Shown one piece after another: positions 24,202 to 36,438 of a DNA stretch of 64,000 bases (within the stretch, counting starts at the first letter, position 1; each line of letters starts with the position of its first letter). Source of the stretch: Litomosoides sigmodontis (Eukaryota; Nematoda; Chromadorea; Rhabditida; Onchocercidae); assembly GCA_963070105.1 (NCBI GenBank), contig OY718805.1:3592001-3656000 (forward strand). The letters run 5' to 3'. A program made the position numbers and the translations under genes. The notes below the pieces were generated by a model. That model was not told the DNA's origin. It searched no databases and saw nothing but the letters and a program-made list of their open reading frames with translations.

Positions 24202-26220
24202 ACTACATTTAGCACTCAATTTTATCCTCAATTCCCACATAGTTAAATTTATTTACGACAACCACCTCTTACTAGTTACCTGTCACTTGATCTTCCCACA
24301 AACAACATTCTCTGTTCATGAACCTTACTTTTCAGTTTCATATGCAGTATGTGTGTGTGTGTGTAGGCTAATGATTTTGCGTGAAATTTTGCGTTAGTAC
24401 TGCGATAGAAAACAGGTAATGTTTTTTTCTTTGTGCTTTTATGTTTAACTCATTGCATGTAGCTGAAATAATGTGATAGATATTAGTACAATACATCATA
24501 AATGATTTGTGCTTCTATGTGTTGTCTAGAATTAGATTTCAGAGAGTTTCAGGCTACATTTCATAATCACTTTATGGGGAGAATATTTGTGGTTGGAAGT
24601 GATGAGTTTTTACCTGGTGATTATCTGGGTACCATCGCTTCTTTAACTACTTCATAATATTCACGCAAGTTTATAATTTGCATTGACATTGTTCGAAAAT
24701 TTCTTCATTACAATGCACGAGTTCTGATAGGAAAGAATAAAAAATCTTTTCCAGCACGGTATGACTTATTTAAGTTTTTTCGGTTACTTTCGAAGTCTAA
24801 ATTGCTCTATTAAAGATATTACAATTTTAAATGATCATATAGCATATTTTACCTCTATGATGTTCCTTAGCGGCGATATTTATGAGCTGTGAGTGTAATA
24901 TTCCAGAATGGAATTCCAAAATGTTTTGGTTGGGTGAAAGGGTATTCTCTGTACGGTTTCATGTTTTGGTCTATTACGTTGTTAGGATTAGTATTTTTCT
25001 GCTTTTGCAGATTCTGGACACTGCTAAGAGGTATTGCTTTTCATAATGGTGACTTGTTGAGGCAAGTTGTCACCGATTTAAAAATCATATGGGACTTTTG
25101 CAGCGAATTTTATTATTTATTTTAGGACATTTGCTTTTTGAAGAGAGCTGTTATGTTTTCCTGAAATATTCAATTGGATTGGATTGTGATATTTTATTTT
25201 ACTTTTAGATCTAGAGAGATTTGTTACACTACTTTACAAGTTTTACACTTGTGTTTCGGGTTTTGAGGCGCTATAAGCAGGAAATATTTCCTTTTTTGCT
25301 ATTGTCAAGGGGGAAGATTGACTTATGCAGGTCCCGCTTTTCGTTTTTCTTTTTATAGTTGCCATGTTGCCTTTGTAAGCACACAAAGCAAAAATAAAGC
25401 ATTAAATAGATATAGCACGATTTCGTAGGAAAGATAGGATTTATTATTCTCGTCCAGTAATTGTTGTTCGCTATTCTTGCTTTTAAGTGGGAAAACTCGA
25501 ATTTCCGAAGTGAACGCTGTATTTGTTTCGCGAATACTTGTATTGCTTGGTAGTCAATGCTGAATGCGAGTATAACAGAACACTAGTTAGGCAACAAATT
25601 AGTAGTGGAAGATAGATACTATTACAAACGGTCGATCAACTTCTAAAACGAGAATACCTTTTGGTCACAAATGATCGACAAAAAATAGTTCATAGATGGC
25701 TGAAATCTGAAGGACTGTCGCATACCAATCGCTCATTCTCCATAACAATCAGCATTTTGATCCGCTGCTGCTGCTCGCTGTATCATCTCTTCATGTGTAT
25801 GATGTGTGCATTTCAATTTGACTGAGCGGTTACGATAAGCTTTGGTGAAATTCGTATTGTAAAAAATTTCTTAAAATAACGGGAGGCAATGAATGATTTA
25901 GATTAGAGCTCACTTGATGTGCTATGCATTTCATTGAACATGGTTGTTAACTATTTCTCTACCATTATGGAACTATATATCTACCTTCGTATCAGTTTAA
26001 AATGTGCTTACTGATCAGTTTAAAGTGGAATGTACATGCATTACGTTGTAGTAATGTCAGCAAAAACAAGTGCATTCAGAAAGGCTGTAATTCGCTAGGA
26101 CTTTGTTTTATTTATTGCATGAATAACTTTCGTTTAAACATTTAGTGAGATTAAGCGTCGTGCGGGTATGAGCATTATTCATTGTAAACAAAAATACAAA
26201 AAAAAACAACTGTCCATGTT
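23014..26220. other. divergent intergenic region, promoter-like
   Basis: This 3.2-kb region separates the starts of the minus-strand membrane gene and the plus-strand NOT2 gene, so it should carry both promoters. Part of it (about 23500-24130) is richer in GC than its surroundings and includes CACGTG-type and GGTGGTGGT sequence. A CT microsatellite sits at 24162-24200. ORFs at 23855-24151 and 24889-25125 show no family features or splice support. Confidence 0.5.
24162..24200. repeat. (CT)n microsatellite
   Basis: CT dinucleotide array with two ttt interruptions. Confidence 0.95.
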
Positions 26221-26226
26221 TTACAG
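26221..26226 (+). promoter_or_regulatory. acceptor 44 bp before the NOT2 start, possible trans-splice site
   Basis: TTACAG preceded by T-rich sequence; the ATG used for NOT2 is at 26271 and an in-frame TGA precedes it. Other ATGs in a different frame lie between (26234, 26240), so the leader may carry a short upstream ORF. Inferred from context. Confidence 0.4.
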
Positions 26227-26270
26227 AATAACACTATGCACATGCGCGAATATATGATTGAACGAGCTCG

Positions 26271-29200
26271 ATGAGCAGCAGCGGAGGTGTGTTGGCAGAT
26301 CGTAACAGACTTTCATCGCAGTCATCAACATCATCAACTTGTCGTAATTCGCTAATTCCTCCTGAAAACGTTATCAACGAATCAGAATTTCCATCCTTGG
26401 GGGTACGCTCCTCACCTTCCGCAACATCTGCATTTAATTCCTTGCCAACTACCAGTAATTACTCTTCCTCACCACCTGTACAACAAAATCATCTTTATTC
26501 GAAAGACGTCTACAATGCTCTACAGCGAGCCCCTTACGGTAAGTTGTTTTATTCAAAAAGAGCATCCAATAATTAGGAGACCATAATATCTTGCAATTAC
26601 TACTGATGGAAGGTATCTTTGGACGAATAGTATTTTGGTAATATAGCTTTAATTGACCTCCTGTAAGCAGTCGTAAATTAATGCGATAACCAGGAATGGA
26701 CGAAGTACTAGAAGCAGTTAGATTCTTAAGTTTAATTTAAGAAGCGAGGTTTTATGCAGTTCAGATGTCATACAAAAATTAGCTGAATTTGGGAATCATC
26801 AGAGTACCCATGTCTAGGCTGTCTACTCAAAAACTGATCAGAATTTCAAAAAAAACAGTAGGGTACTAAACCAGGGTTCTGCTTCGGGCAACAGATGAGA
26901 ACTAATCTCAAAACTCTAAAATTTCAAGTAAACTTTAGGGCATCATAAAAGGGATTTCTGATAAACTTCCTCCAAAGAAGCGTTTTGATTTTTATTATGA
27001 TTTCGATAACCGCAATGTTTGCAGCGAATTTGATGCGAACAAGTGATGGGAATTCGCTATCGACACAGAACGTCGAGTTCCGTATCCAAAACGAGGACTT
27101 TCCTGCACTACCTGGTGCTAATCATCTAGAGAATAGGCAGACTCATGTAAGATCTATATGTACTTGTTATTTTGAAGCTTTCGTGAACTTCAGACATTGT
27201 CTTCATTCCAGAAAGTGAGCAAGATTAATTTGTATTTTGACTGGGTGAATTTGTGCTTATGTTCTTCTGAGCTTTATTTTGTAACAGCGCTTTTTTATAG
27301 ACAATATCATTTACGTTTATTTTTTATCTATAGTCAATTTCGCTTTCCCTGCTGTCACAAAAAATTGATCCCGAAGCGAAAAATTACGTGCAATAATTAC
27401 AGACGAACAACGCTGATACACTTGCCGCAGAAACAAGGTATTCCGAAAGGTCGAACAATGAAGTAAAAGCAGGCATCCAGACATTTCCAGATGGTTAGTT
27501 TTTAAATACTTTCCGTTCTAAAATATATTAATTCAAAAAAACAGGAACGGGACAGCGTAAACCATAATAACACGTTATGTGTATGACATGTTGGGATCGT
27601 TTATGTTATCGCGTTAAGTGTAAAATTCTGGAATATTTTGTCATCATTCTTAGAAATTGCAGGCACAGTGAAGAATATTCCAGCAGGCATGTTGAATGAC
27701 CAATTTGGTATGGCTGGGTTGTTGACGTTTTTGCGCGCAATTGAAAGCGACCCTGCTATCGTTGCACTCGCTCTTGGTCATGATTTGACAACTCTGGGGT
27801 TGAATCTAAACTCCCCTGAGTAAGCTTCATTTTAAATTCTTCGTTGACTAAAGTATTTAAATTTTCGGTTACTGATAGCGTTCTTCGAAAGAAATTTGAT
27901 GTTGATCGTTTTTCAATATTCCTGGCATTAAAACTATCCAAAACTTAGTGTAGCTTATCATTTACACCTTATTTCTTGAAAGCAGACTAGTTTGTTGTTA
28001 AATTTTTTACTTATTAAGAAGTTATTTTTCTTGTGAGGAAGGAAAATAGTACAGATAACTTTCGGCTTCTTGTTTTTACGAGGAAAACGAGGGGTCCTGA
28101 TTTACTTCTGCTTCTTTGCAAGGTTATGTTAAAGTGTGTTGGGTTTATTAAGCAGTTTAGGTGGGCTTATTGCTGGGAAGTGAAGTTACATGAAATCTAG
28201 GTATTTATGTCGGAAATAGTTTGAAATGGTAGGTGTTCTAGTTTAACTCAGTAAATTTATAGTTTCTCCCACCCACATTGAATTATTTACCCATTAGTTC
28301 CAGGCGAAATATTTATGCAACATTTGGAGGACCATGGGCAGACTATCCATGTCGGATACAGGATTTGGAAGCAAAGGTTGGTTTTTACCACTCATTGATT
28401 AAAAATTATGATTTTAGGATTCTCTATGTTACGTAATGGTTTTCCATAACATTGTTTTAGGATTCTTAACGGTTTCTTATATGATTTCCCAACCATTTCC
28501 ATTTTTGCAAACTGAGAGGTATTTCAGGTGCCGGATGAATATTTAACGAATGCTTCGATTCGAGATAAATTACCGAATATCAAATTGAGCAAGCTATCAG
28601 AGGATGTGTTGTTCTACCTCTTTTATAATTGTCCGGGCGAGGTTTATCAGGTTGCCGCTGCTAGTGAGCTGTAAGTCTTAAGTTTAAGCATGTAAGGCAA
28701 TATTCAGTTTGTCGAAACACAAAATTACCGACTGTTTAATGCAACTCATCAGCAGTGCTGGTGCGGTGTCTGCCTAGTATGGTCGTTGCAAGCCTCAGTT
28801 TTTATATATTCCATTGAATTCGTCCATTGGTAGGTTGTCTATATTTGGGCGATTTAAATTTTTTGGTAATTATTTTCTCAAACAAGTAAGTTCCTACGAT
28901 TACGCACGCTATAATTATTTAATTTACAGAGACTGTCCGTCTTCTATTTTTTACTCTTAACTGCGGCAAATTGTAGGGTTTGTATACAATACACAAATGC
29001 TTTGTTTTTAGGTACAGTAGGGATTGGCGGTTTCATAAAAGTCAACGTGTATGGCTAACACGATCGCAGTATGGAGGTGTTAAGGAGCAGACATCAATGT
29101 ATGAAAAGGGGTCCTACAATGTGTTTGATCCTGTACAGTGGAGAAAAGTGAGTGGAAGTTCTAACATGTGGAATTTTTTTTCGTTGAAAATGTATGCCAA

Positions 29201-29704
29201 TTATATTCATGTTTTGTTTTGTCAAGCTGCTTAATTGCTTCGGTTCTACAAATAAATTCGAAATTTTGTTTCATTTTCTTACTGCCTGAAAACAGTTGTT
29301 TAACGTAACTGAGAAATTTTGATGTTGCCAGCAACTAGATCAAACACAGTATGGCAATATGTATAGGTTGTGTTGTCATGCCTAATTTTCCTTTAGGCAA
29401 GTGTGTACGACAGCTGCAATATCAACTTCTATTAAATTTTGAAGATTTTAGCTTGAGGTTCGCAGCCCCATACGTTAAATATCTGTGCACTGAGGTGGAC
29501 TTTTATATCAGTCAATCTTATTAATGATCATTCATTTTCTGTGTCTTATTTGAAGGTCTTAATTCATTTCAGATACCAAGAGATATGACTTTGGAATATA
29601 AAGAGCTTGAGGAGCGGCCGAAATTGCCTCAATCCTTGCAACAGTCAGGTCAGCCACAAATTACGCAATCACCCTCTACAACCTCGTCGCAAAATGGTTC
29701 ATAG
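26271..29704 (+). CDS. CNOT2: CCR4-NOT complex subunit 2 (NOT2/CNOT2)
   Basis: Scaffold subunit of the CCR4-NOT deadenylase; its C-terminal NOT-box pairs with NOT3 and docks on NOT1 (family knowledge). Eight exons: 26271-26538, 27025-27146, 27403-27493, 27663-27819, 28304-28376, 28528-28670, 29012-29147 and 29573-29704; 373 residues, all phases consistent. The N-terminal part is Ser-rich with SEFPSLG and NEDFPALPG motifs. The NOT1-anchor region follows (TVKNIPAGMLNDQFGMAGLL, LGHDLTTLGLNLNSPE). The NOT-box contains VPDEYLTNASIRDKL, EDVLFYLFYN, YSRDWRFHKSQRVWLTR, YEKGSYNVFDPVQWRK and LEYKELEERPKLP. Each has a clear counterpart in human CNOT2. It is shorter than the human protein, mainly in the disordered N-terminus. 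The C. elegans orthologue is ntl-2. An AATAAA lies at 29982-29987. The next gene downstream is a diverged tandem copy. Confidence 0.97.
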
Positions 29705-29981
29705 TTGCCAACCTTCTCAATGTTGACCAACACTGACTTGCACGCATGCGTACCGTTTCCATCCCTTAGTTATGCTGTGTAAAAAAAAGTATGCTCTGCT
29801 GCATGCAGGTTTGGAAGACTGTATTTTCTTGAACGAAACACACCCTAAAACAGAATTAATCATGCAGAATTACATATACGTACTACTACTTATCCCCTCA
29901 TTCTGATTGAAGAAACAGGAAGAAGATTATGTTTGAATCCCGAAACCTTTTTGTATGTTTTCTTGCTACGTTGTTATTTGC

Positions 29982-29987
29982 AATAAA
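29982..29987 (+). terminator. AATAAA polyadenylation signal of NOT2
   Basis: Canonical hexamer about 280 bp after the stop codon. Confidence 0.5.
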
Positions 29988-31372
29988 CACTTCATATTTG
30001 GTTCATTGTTTTGCACAGTAACGAATGAAGTAACAGATATAAGATTTTATAAGGTAAGGAGATGTTTAGTTCACAATTTGTTCAATACGCCCAAATGGTA
30101 ATTTTGTTTTGCTAGACGAATGCGCAAATAGGAAATGTGGTTGCTCCGTAGTGGATATGTTATATAATACACTGTGCGATGTAGTGGATGTTCTCGTACG
30201 ATCTAGTTTTTTCCGCAGATTAACTTGGTGCCTGCTTACGTAGTTTGTTAGCTTGTAAAATTTGAGGTTGTGATTTCATCATCATCCTAAAATTAGAATA
30301 AATATGCTAAGCAAGGGAGGGATGAACACTTGAATTATTTTCATTCATACAATTTTATGATTCAGAAGATAGTGATGTTTCCTAAAATTGATTAATTGTA
30401 AAGAGTTTCATCATAAAAAATATTAACATGAATACCTAGCAACATCTCAGTCACCTAATCAACAATTTTATATTTCTGTAAAATGAAAATTTTCGATAAA
30501 CATTGCTTGTTGTTGTTAAAAGTGAAAATGGGGAAAAAAAAATGCTCTCAATGTATGTATGGATGGGATGGGGTGTGTATGAAAATAATGCAATATGATG
30601 TCATTGTCATAAGCACGTTTCATGCTAACAAGGAAGAAGATTAAGTTTAATGATATTATTTTATCCATTCAAAAATTAAAAAAAAAAATTCTTTTAATTT
30701 TTTTTTTAAATTACAAAGAAATAAACATTCATCAGCAACAGCAACAACATTGACAGGGTAATTTTGCTCTTTTTTTTTGCCCGGGAAATTTCAGCTAAAA
30801 ACAAAATGATAAAAAAATATCCTTCTTCTCCATGCATTTTCATCGTAGATAGATAATTTTTCGAGAAAAGCGGTATCTTTTTTTTTTAGGAAGTAATATC
30901 GTGTAAATAATGATTTGTCAGAGTAATACTATCAAACAATGCATCATTCATTGTTGCATTGAAAAAAGAATTCTGTTGTTTCGTTGCAAAAAGGTAAGAC
31001 AATAGTTTTCATTTTGTTATTATTATAATTAATTCATTTGATATAATTGAAATAAGTCAGTAATAATATATTTGTAGGTGGTAGGAAGAGATTTTTATGT
31101 CTGTAGCTTAAGCACCAATTTCATTTGGCTCATTTGTTATTTTAATTTTAATTAAGTGAAATAATCTAATAAATAAAATATAATAAAATAATCTAATTCT
31201 TCGTTAATCGTATTAGGTTATTTCTTTGTTGTCTTAATTTTTAAGTAAAATGTGAGTGAATGGGAGAAAAATTGTTGGTTATTTGTTGTTTTAATTTTAA
31301 TTAAGTAAAATAATGTGAGTGAGTGGGAGAAAAAAAAAGTAATTATCGATTATAATCGTAATACTTCATTAA

Positions 31373-31374
<2 letters not shown>

Positions 31375-31441
<67 letters not shown>
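31375..31441. repeat. (GT)n microsatellite, about 33 units
   Basis: Uninterrupted GT array between the tandem NOT2 genes. Confidence 0.98.
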
Positions 31442-31885
31442 GTTCGTTTGTTTGTTTCACTGAAATAATTATGCAAGATTTTACAATAATTAAAATTTTA
31501 CTGGTAGCATTTTAGTTTTGCAATACTGCATCTTTGTTAGCGGTGGTGTTTGGCTTTGCATTAAGCATCAGTGGTGATAATAGAATGATAAGATAGTTAT
31601 CAATTGATATATTGCTGGAGTAGAATTGCTCTAGAAGAATATTTCAGTACAATTTCAGCAAAAAGAAACAATTTCATCTTTTGTAATTGAACATTCATTT
31701 TTTTTTGTTGTTTTGAGATTTTTCTAACGAAATTTGGGTGATTTGTTGTTTCTCCTCTAAGGTCAGGAGTACAAGAGTGGTGGTGATGAGGTGGTTTCAT
31801 GCTTGTTAAAAAACTAAGAATACCAAGTGAAAAAATTGAAAGTGGAAAAATTTAGTGCTTTCAACAACTTCGATAAATTCAAATA

Positions 31886-34528
31886 ATGGAAGAGAATTCG
31901 GATCAAACACCGGAAGAACAATTGGAGAAGTCGGAGTTTCAATTGAAAAATGAGGATTTCCCAGTGCTACAGAGTACTACAACACCTAGAAGCAGTCAAT
32001 TAAAAAGTGAAAAAAAGCCAGTTAAGATTGTGCATAAGCCACGTGAAAGTAGAAGTAGGCCAAGTGGAACTGCAATGTCAGCAACAAGGATTTCCTCTAT
32101 GCAGGTTTCTCTCTCTCTCTCTCTCTCTCCCTCTCTCTCTGATTTGTAGAAGTGAACTTTTGAAAGCATCGAAATGCTTCCTCATTCGCCATCCATTATC
32201 GGTTGGTCAGATTAATTTAATGAATTACAAATTAATATGTGAATTTTTTTTTCATTATCTAAAAGTTTAATTTTTGCTAGATTCAAATAAATGAGATGAA
32301 TTCTAGGTGGTGAATCGAAATGTTGAATCTAGTTCTTCTCGGCTTCGTTCATGCTTCCCCGAATGCTTGCAACCTGGATCAAGAATAAACATACCGATAT
32401 ATCCAGATGGTTTGCTCACTGCTTTTTAGAAATGATCAGCAGTTGACTGTCACTAAAGTACACGTGGATAATTTGTTTAATTACCAATAAATATAACTGA
32501 GTAATTAATTATCTCTGTCGCACAGTTCTGCTGCATAAGTAATTTCAATGAAATTACAGGTACGGTGAAGAATATTCCACCAACTATGATGACCGATCAA
32601 TTTGGAATGCTCGGATTCCTGTCTGCTTATCGAGGAATGCAAGTTAATCCCACACTTGCAACACTTGCTATTGGTCAAGATCCAGTAAATATGGGCTTAG
32701 GCATGAATAATCAGTAGGTTGCTAGATGCTATCATAAATGAAATCACCGAAAGTAAACGCTGAACGATAGATTGAATGAGAAACGAAGGAGAACGGAGGA
32801 GATGGAGAGAGAGAGAGAGAGAGAGGGAAAGGGAGCTAGAAGAAATATATTTGAAATAATCATTTCTTCTAAAGTAATTACTGTTTCACGTTTATGCTGT
32901 TTGATGGTAAAATGCTTCCTCGATTTGATAATGTTTGCTTCATTGGTAACTTCTCCATAAACATTTCATTTAATTGAAATTGCTCTTAATTACAGTGAAA
33001 TATAGCGAACGTTTCAACTTTTCTTTATTTCAGACTTGTCGTACCAAATCCAAGTGGATATGGCCGGTATGTCAAATTCATGAATTAGTAAATAAATATA
33101 ATGATGAATTTTTTTGCAATTCCATTTAGAATGAAAGATATGAAAAGAAATTTGATGTTCATTTCATTGACTGGGCGTGAGTCCCGCTTCCATTATGCCT
33201 GGAAGACGTGTAAATTAAAACTGATATGTTTTAGACGTGAAATTCATCTCAATTACGGAGGACCGTGGGCGGACAAGACAAGTCATACATTGCATACAGA
33301 GATCTGGGTTAGCACTTATATTATAAGATTATAATAATTTTGTGGTTAAATCTAGCTTCTCTCCTCCCTCAATAGTTGCTAATGAGAGAATACATGATGG
33401 AGTTGTAGGATCAGATGAAGCTTAACTGATATTAGATATTTGACGATAGCCATCGTAAGCCTCTTTCAGGAGGGTTTCGATCACGATGATATCGGTACGT
33501 CATTACAATTCGGCAAAGCGATTCTGAACAATTACTAATTTCCACAATTGGACAGCTGTCCTTACACTCTGTCAACGCGTGTGACACACTGCTAATTATC
33601 ACTGATTCACTTCTAGTTCTTCCTCTCTCTCTCTCTCTCTCTCTCTCCCTTTGTGTGTGTGTGTGTGTTTCTAATAATTCCTTTATTCTTATTGAATTTT
33701 ATTTTGATGTGAAATTACTATAGATACCGGATGAATATAGGACGAATTTATTGCTTGGTGAGAAGCTAGCAAAACTCAAATTTCCTCAGCTAGAAGAAGA
33801 TGCATTATTTTACCTCTTTTATAATTATCCCGGTGAGCAATACCAAATTGCCGCTGCTTACGAGCTGTAAGTGTGTTTTCCTTTTTTGAAGTTTGACATT
33901 TTAGATCATATCTATCATCTAAGTAGTCTAAGTACATCAGTCACTCCTCTCATACAACGTCATACTTTTGAGATATGCAAGGGACTGGCGCTATCACAAA
34001 ATTAGATGTGCCTGGTTACGACGTTTCGACTACAGTAGCGTTGTTGAATATACAAATACGTATGAGAGAGGATTGTACCATATATTTGATCCATTTCGCT
34101 GGAGAAAAGTAATTCATCTTGCGCTTGAAATAATCAGATTACGAATTTACTAATTAACTGTCTTATCCAATTAGTTGGATGATAATCTGTTCGATTAAGC
34201 ATCATTTCTCCTTTACAATGGTATGGTAGAGACATGAAAGATAATTTTTTGAAATTGAATAATTTCATTTTCATTTTGTTTTTTTGCTTAGAACAGTTGA
34301 ATAATTTGCATCTACCACAGATGGCATTAATTTTTGTGACATTTTGATGCTAATTTTGCACCGTTCCACCAATCGTGCAGTAATACAGGAAAAACGTCAT
34401 GAACACTTTGAATGAATGTAATTTCAAATTTCTCATTTCAGCTAGTAGCGACGATGGTATTGTCGTACGAAGATCTTGAAAATAAGCCAACATTACCACC
34501 ACCTATGAAGATCTACTTTGATTCATGA
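31886..34528 (+). CDS. diverged tandem paralogue of NOT2 (NOT2/3/5 domain protein)
   Basis: Eight exons: 31886-32104, 32307-32409, 32560-32713, 33034-33066, 33235-33307, 33724-33866, 33973-34108 and 34442-34528; 315 residues, open throughout. The NOT2 plan is intact: KNEDFPVLQ near the N-terminus, YPDGTVKNIPPTMMTDQFGM, PDEYRTNLLLGEKL, EDALFYLFYNYPGEQYQIAA, YARDWRYHKIRCAWLRRF, YERGLYHIFDPFRWRK and LSYEDLENKPTLPPP. Three exons (73, 143 and 136 nt) have exactly the same length as in the upstream gene, so it arose by gene duplication, not retroposition. Differences: the TTLGLNLNSPE motif became VNMGLGMNNQ, an extra 33-nt exon precedes the GGPWAD block, the FPSLG motif is gone and the tail is shorter. 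Absence of stops and good splice sites argue against a pseudogene. It could compete with NOT2 for NOT1/NOT3 or act in one tissue or sex; that is an inference. Confidence 0.93.
32107..32140. repeat. (CT)n tract at a 5' splice site
   Basis: CT repeat beginning 2 bp after the donor GT of exon 1 of the NOT2 paralogue. Confidence 0.95.
33622..33669. repeat. compound (CT)n(GT)n microsatellite
   Basis: CT array passing into a GT array within the intron before exon 6 of the NOT2 paralogue. Confidence 0.95.
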
Positions 34529-36438
34529 GTTGTACTGCTCAGCATAATTAATTTATTGACATCATGTATATATATATATGCATTTTTATATATACATACG
34601 TCCTGTTTGTTTTGTTAAGGGACAACAGCATGTGACACAACTTATTTTAATAACATTCTTTTTCAAATTTGAAAAAAATCTTTCAAACAAATACAGTTGA
34701 TTCCTCAATGAATCAATAGCTATAATTATTTCGCTTTTTTTTTCTCGCAAAAATTTTGTCTCATGCAATGTCATTTATTATATGCGATAAATGGACAGCG
34801 TATCATCTCTCAGTCTTCTGCGTTAACCTTATGCATTTCCAACAAGTCAAAATGAAACGATTTCGATTTAAATGTGCACAAACGATTGACATCAAAAATC
34901 TCAATATATTCTTATCCTTTATCAAAATAACATCAAACAAAAGAGGTATGCAGAAGTGAACATTACAAGAAATGTACAGTTTCATGAATGTGTACGCATA
35001 ACTTGCCGTCATTCGCAACTGCGACACATGGAGTAGTGTAGTAGTAAGTGATGGAAGGAGGTATAGCATTTCCTTTCCATGGAGTAACTCAATTGGCATT
35101 TCCATGATGTGGCTAATATAAAATTAATTACTGCTCCTAATAGATAGATGTACCTGGATCATCAGTAGTACTCGATTGATAAACTCATGTGAGAGAGGCG
35201 TGAGGACGATGAATCACTGAGGAAATGTGGAATTCTTGATGTGGTACCACTGCGGACAGTAGACGAGAAAAAGCTTTCAGATATCAACAAAGGATGTTGT
35301 ATGACGTAAAATCTGTCAATATATGTATGTACACTCGAATGTTGATGCTAATTTCAACTGGAAACAGAAACAACTGCACCATGTAAGGCATAAGTAACGG
35401 ATTATGGAAGTCATAAATTATTAGAATTAAATATGCTCATCGACCTTATTCTCTACTGGTAGTGCGAACTGAAAGCTGAAATGACAAAACTTAACATTAA
35501 TTACAAGACACATCGCAAGGTAGGTAAGCACTAATCGCAACACGTACTTTTATCATTTAGTAACATTGACAACAACTGAAACCTTTTTATCTCTCTTTAT
35601 ATGTCTCGAACGTGGAATTCATGTATTCATTTTCTTATCACTTCTCATATTTTTAATTAGTGCTCACTTATTCTTGCAATGTATGCTTAAAGAAAGTGAT
35701 GAATGCTTACAAAAACAAAACAACATATTAATACATTATTAAAATAAAATACGAATTGCACAAGGCCATATGAAGGACGCACAACGGTTTCAGCTAATAT
35801 TCTTATATATTCAAAAAAATAAAAACTCAATAGTTACGACATTTCACAAGAAGTTTCAGCATAACAATGAATCAGTTAACCAACTGAACCCAGAGTAAAA
35901 TAACGAAACAGCAGATTTTTCTAGATTTAAACGTATGTGCAACACAATTACGCAATGCACTACACGAGATCTTTGGCTGAAAACAAAAGCAACAACAATA
36001 ACCTATTATTTACAAAAGACCAGCTAAATACTTTGCATATACAAATGAAGACGTTATATCGATCTCTCGAAACATACCTAATCTGAAAGGTGAGTGAAAA
36101 AGGCAACGCCGATTTTTACATTTTATTATTTATTCGCTATCATTTGTTCACTAAAACAACAAAACATTATGTGATAGAGTGCTAATTAGACAAATATTTG
36201 ATTGATATGTAATTAGTTCCACTAATCACATTATTAAAACTGTCTCAATTTATTGATGTCTTAATCTGATGACAAAATAACAAATGGATGAACGAATGGT
36301 GAAGGCAAAATTCTAATTTCTTTTCGTTCTCATCTTTTAAATTCCTCAAATTAAATAAAATATTGAAACAGCAAAAAATAGCACCACTGCGAACCTGCAA
36401 AAGATCACCTTATGCATAAATCAACTGCAAACAACTGA
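34529..36438. other. 3' intergenic gap between convergent genes
   Basis: About 1.9 kb between the stop of the NOT2 paralogue and the stop of the minus-strand zinc-finger gene. It contains an AT-repeat patch (34567-34580) and only chance-length ORFs. Confidence 0.6.

Larger units (their letters stand above)
29705..31885. other. gap between the tandem NOT2 genes
   Basis: It holds the 3' UTR and AATAAA of the first NOT2 gene, A/T homopolymer runs, a duplicated phrase near 31240-31330 (gtgagtgaatgggagaaa and gtgagtgagtgggagaaa) and a long GT microsatellite. No coding exon seen. Confidence 0.6.

Noticed and set aside
24889..25125. 78-codon + strand ORF with hydrophobic, Trp/Phe-rich composition
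   Set aside because: It starts at GTG, has no splice sites or family features, and the composition fits translated T-rich DNA.
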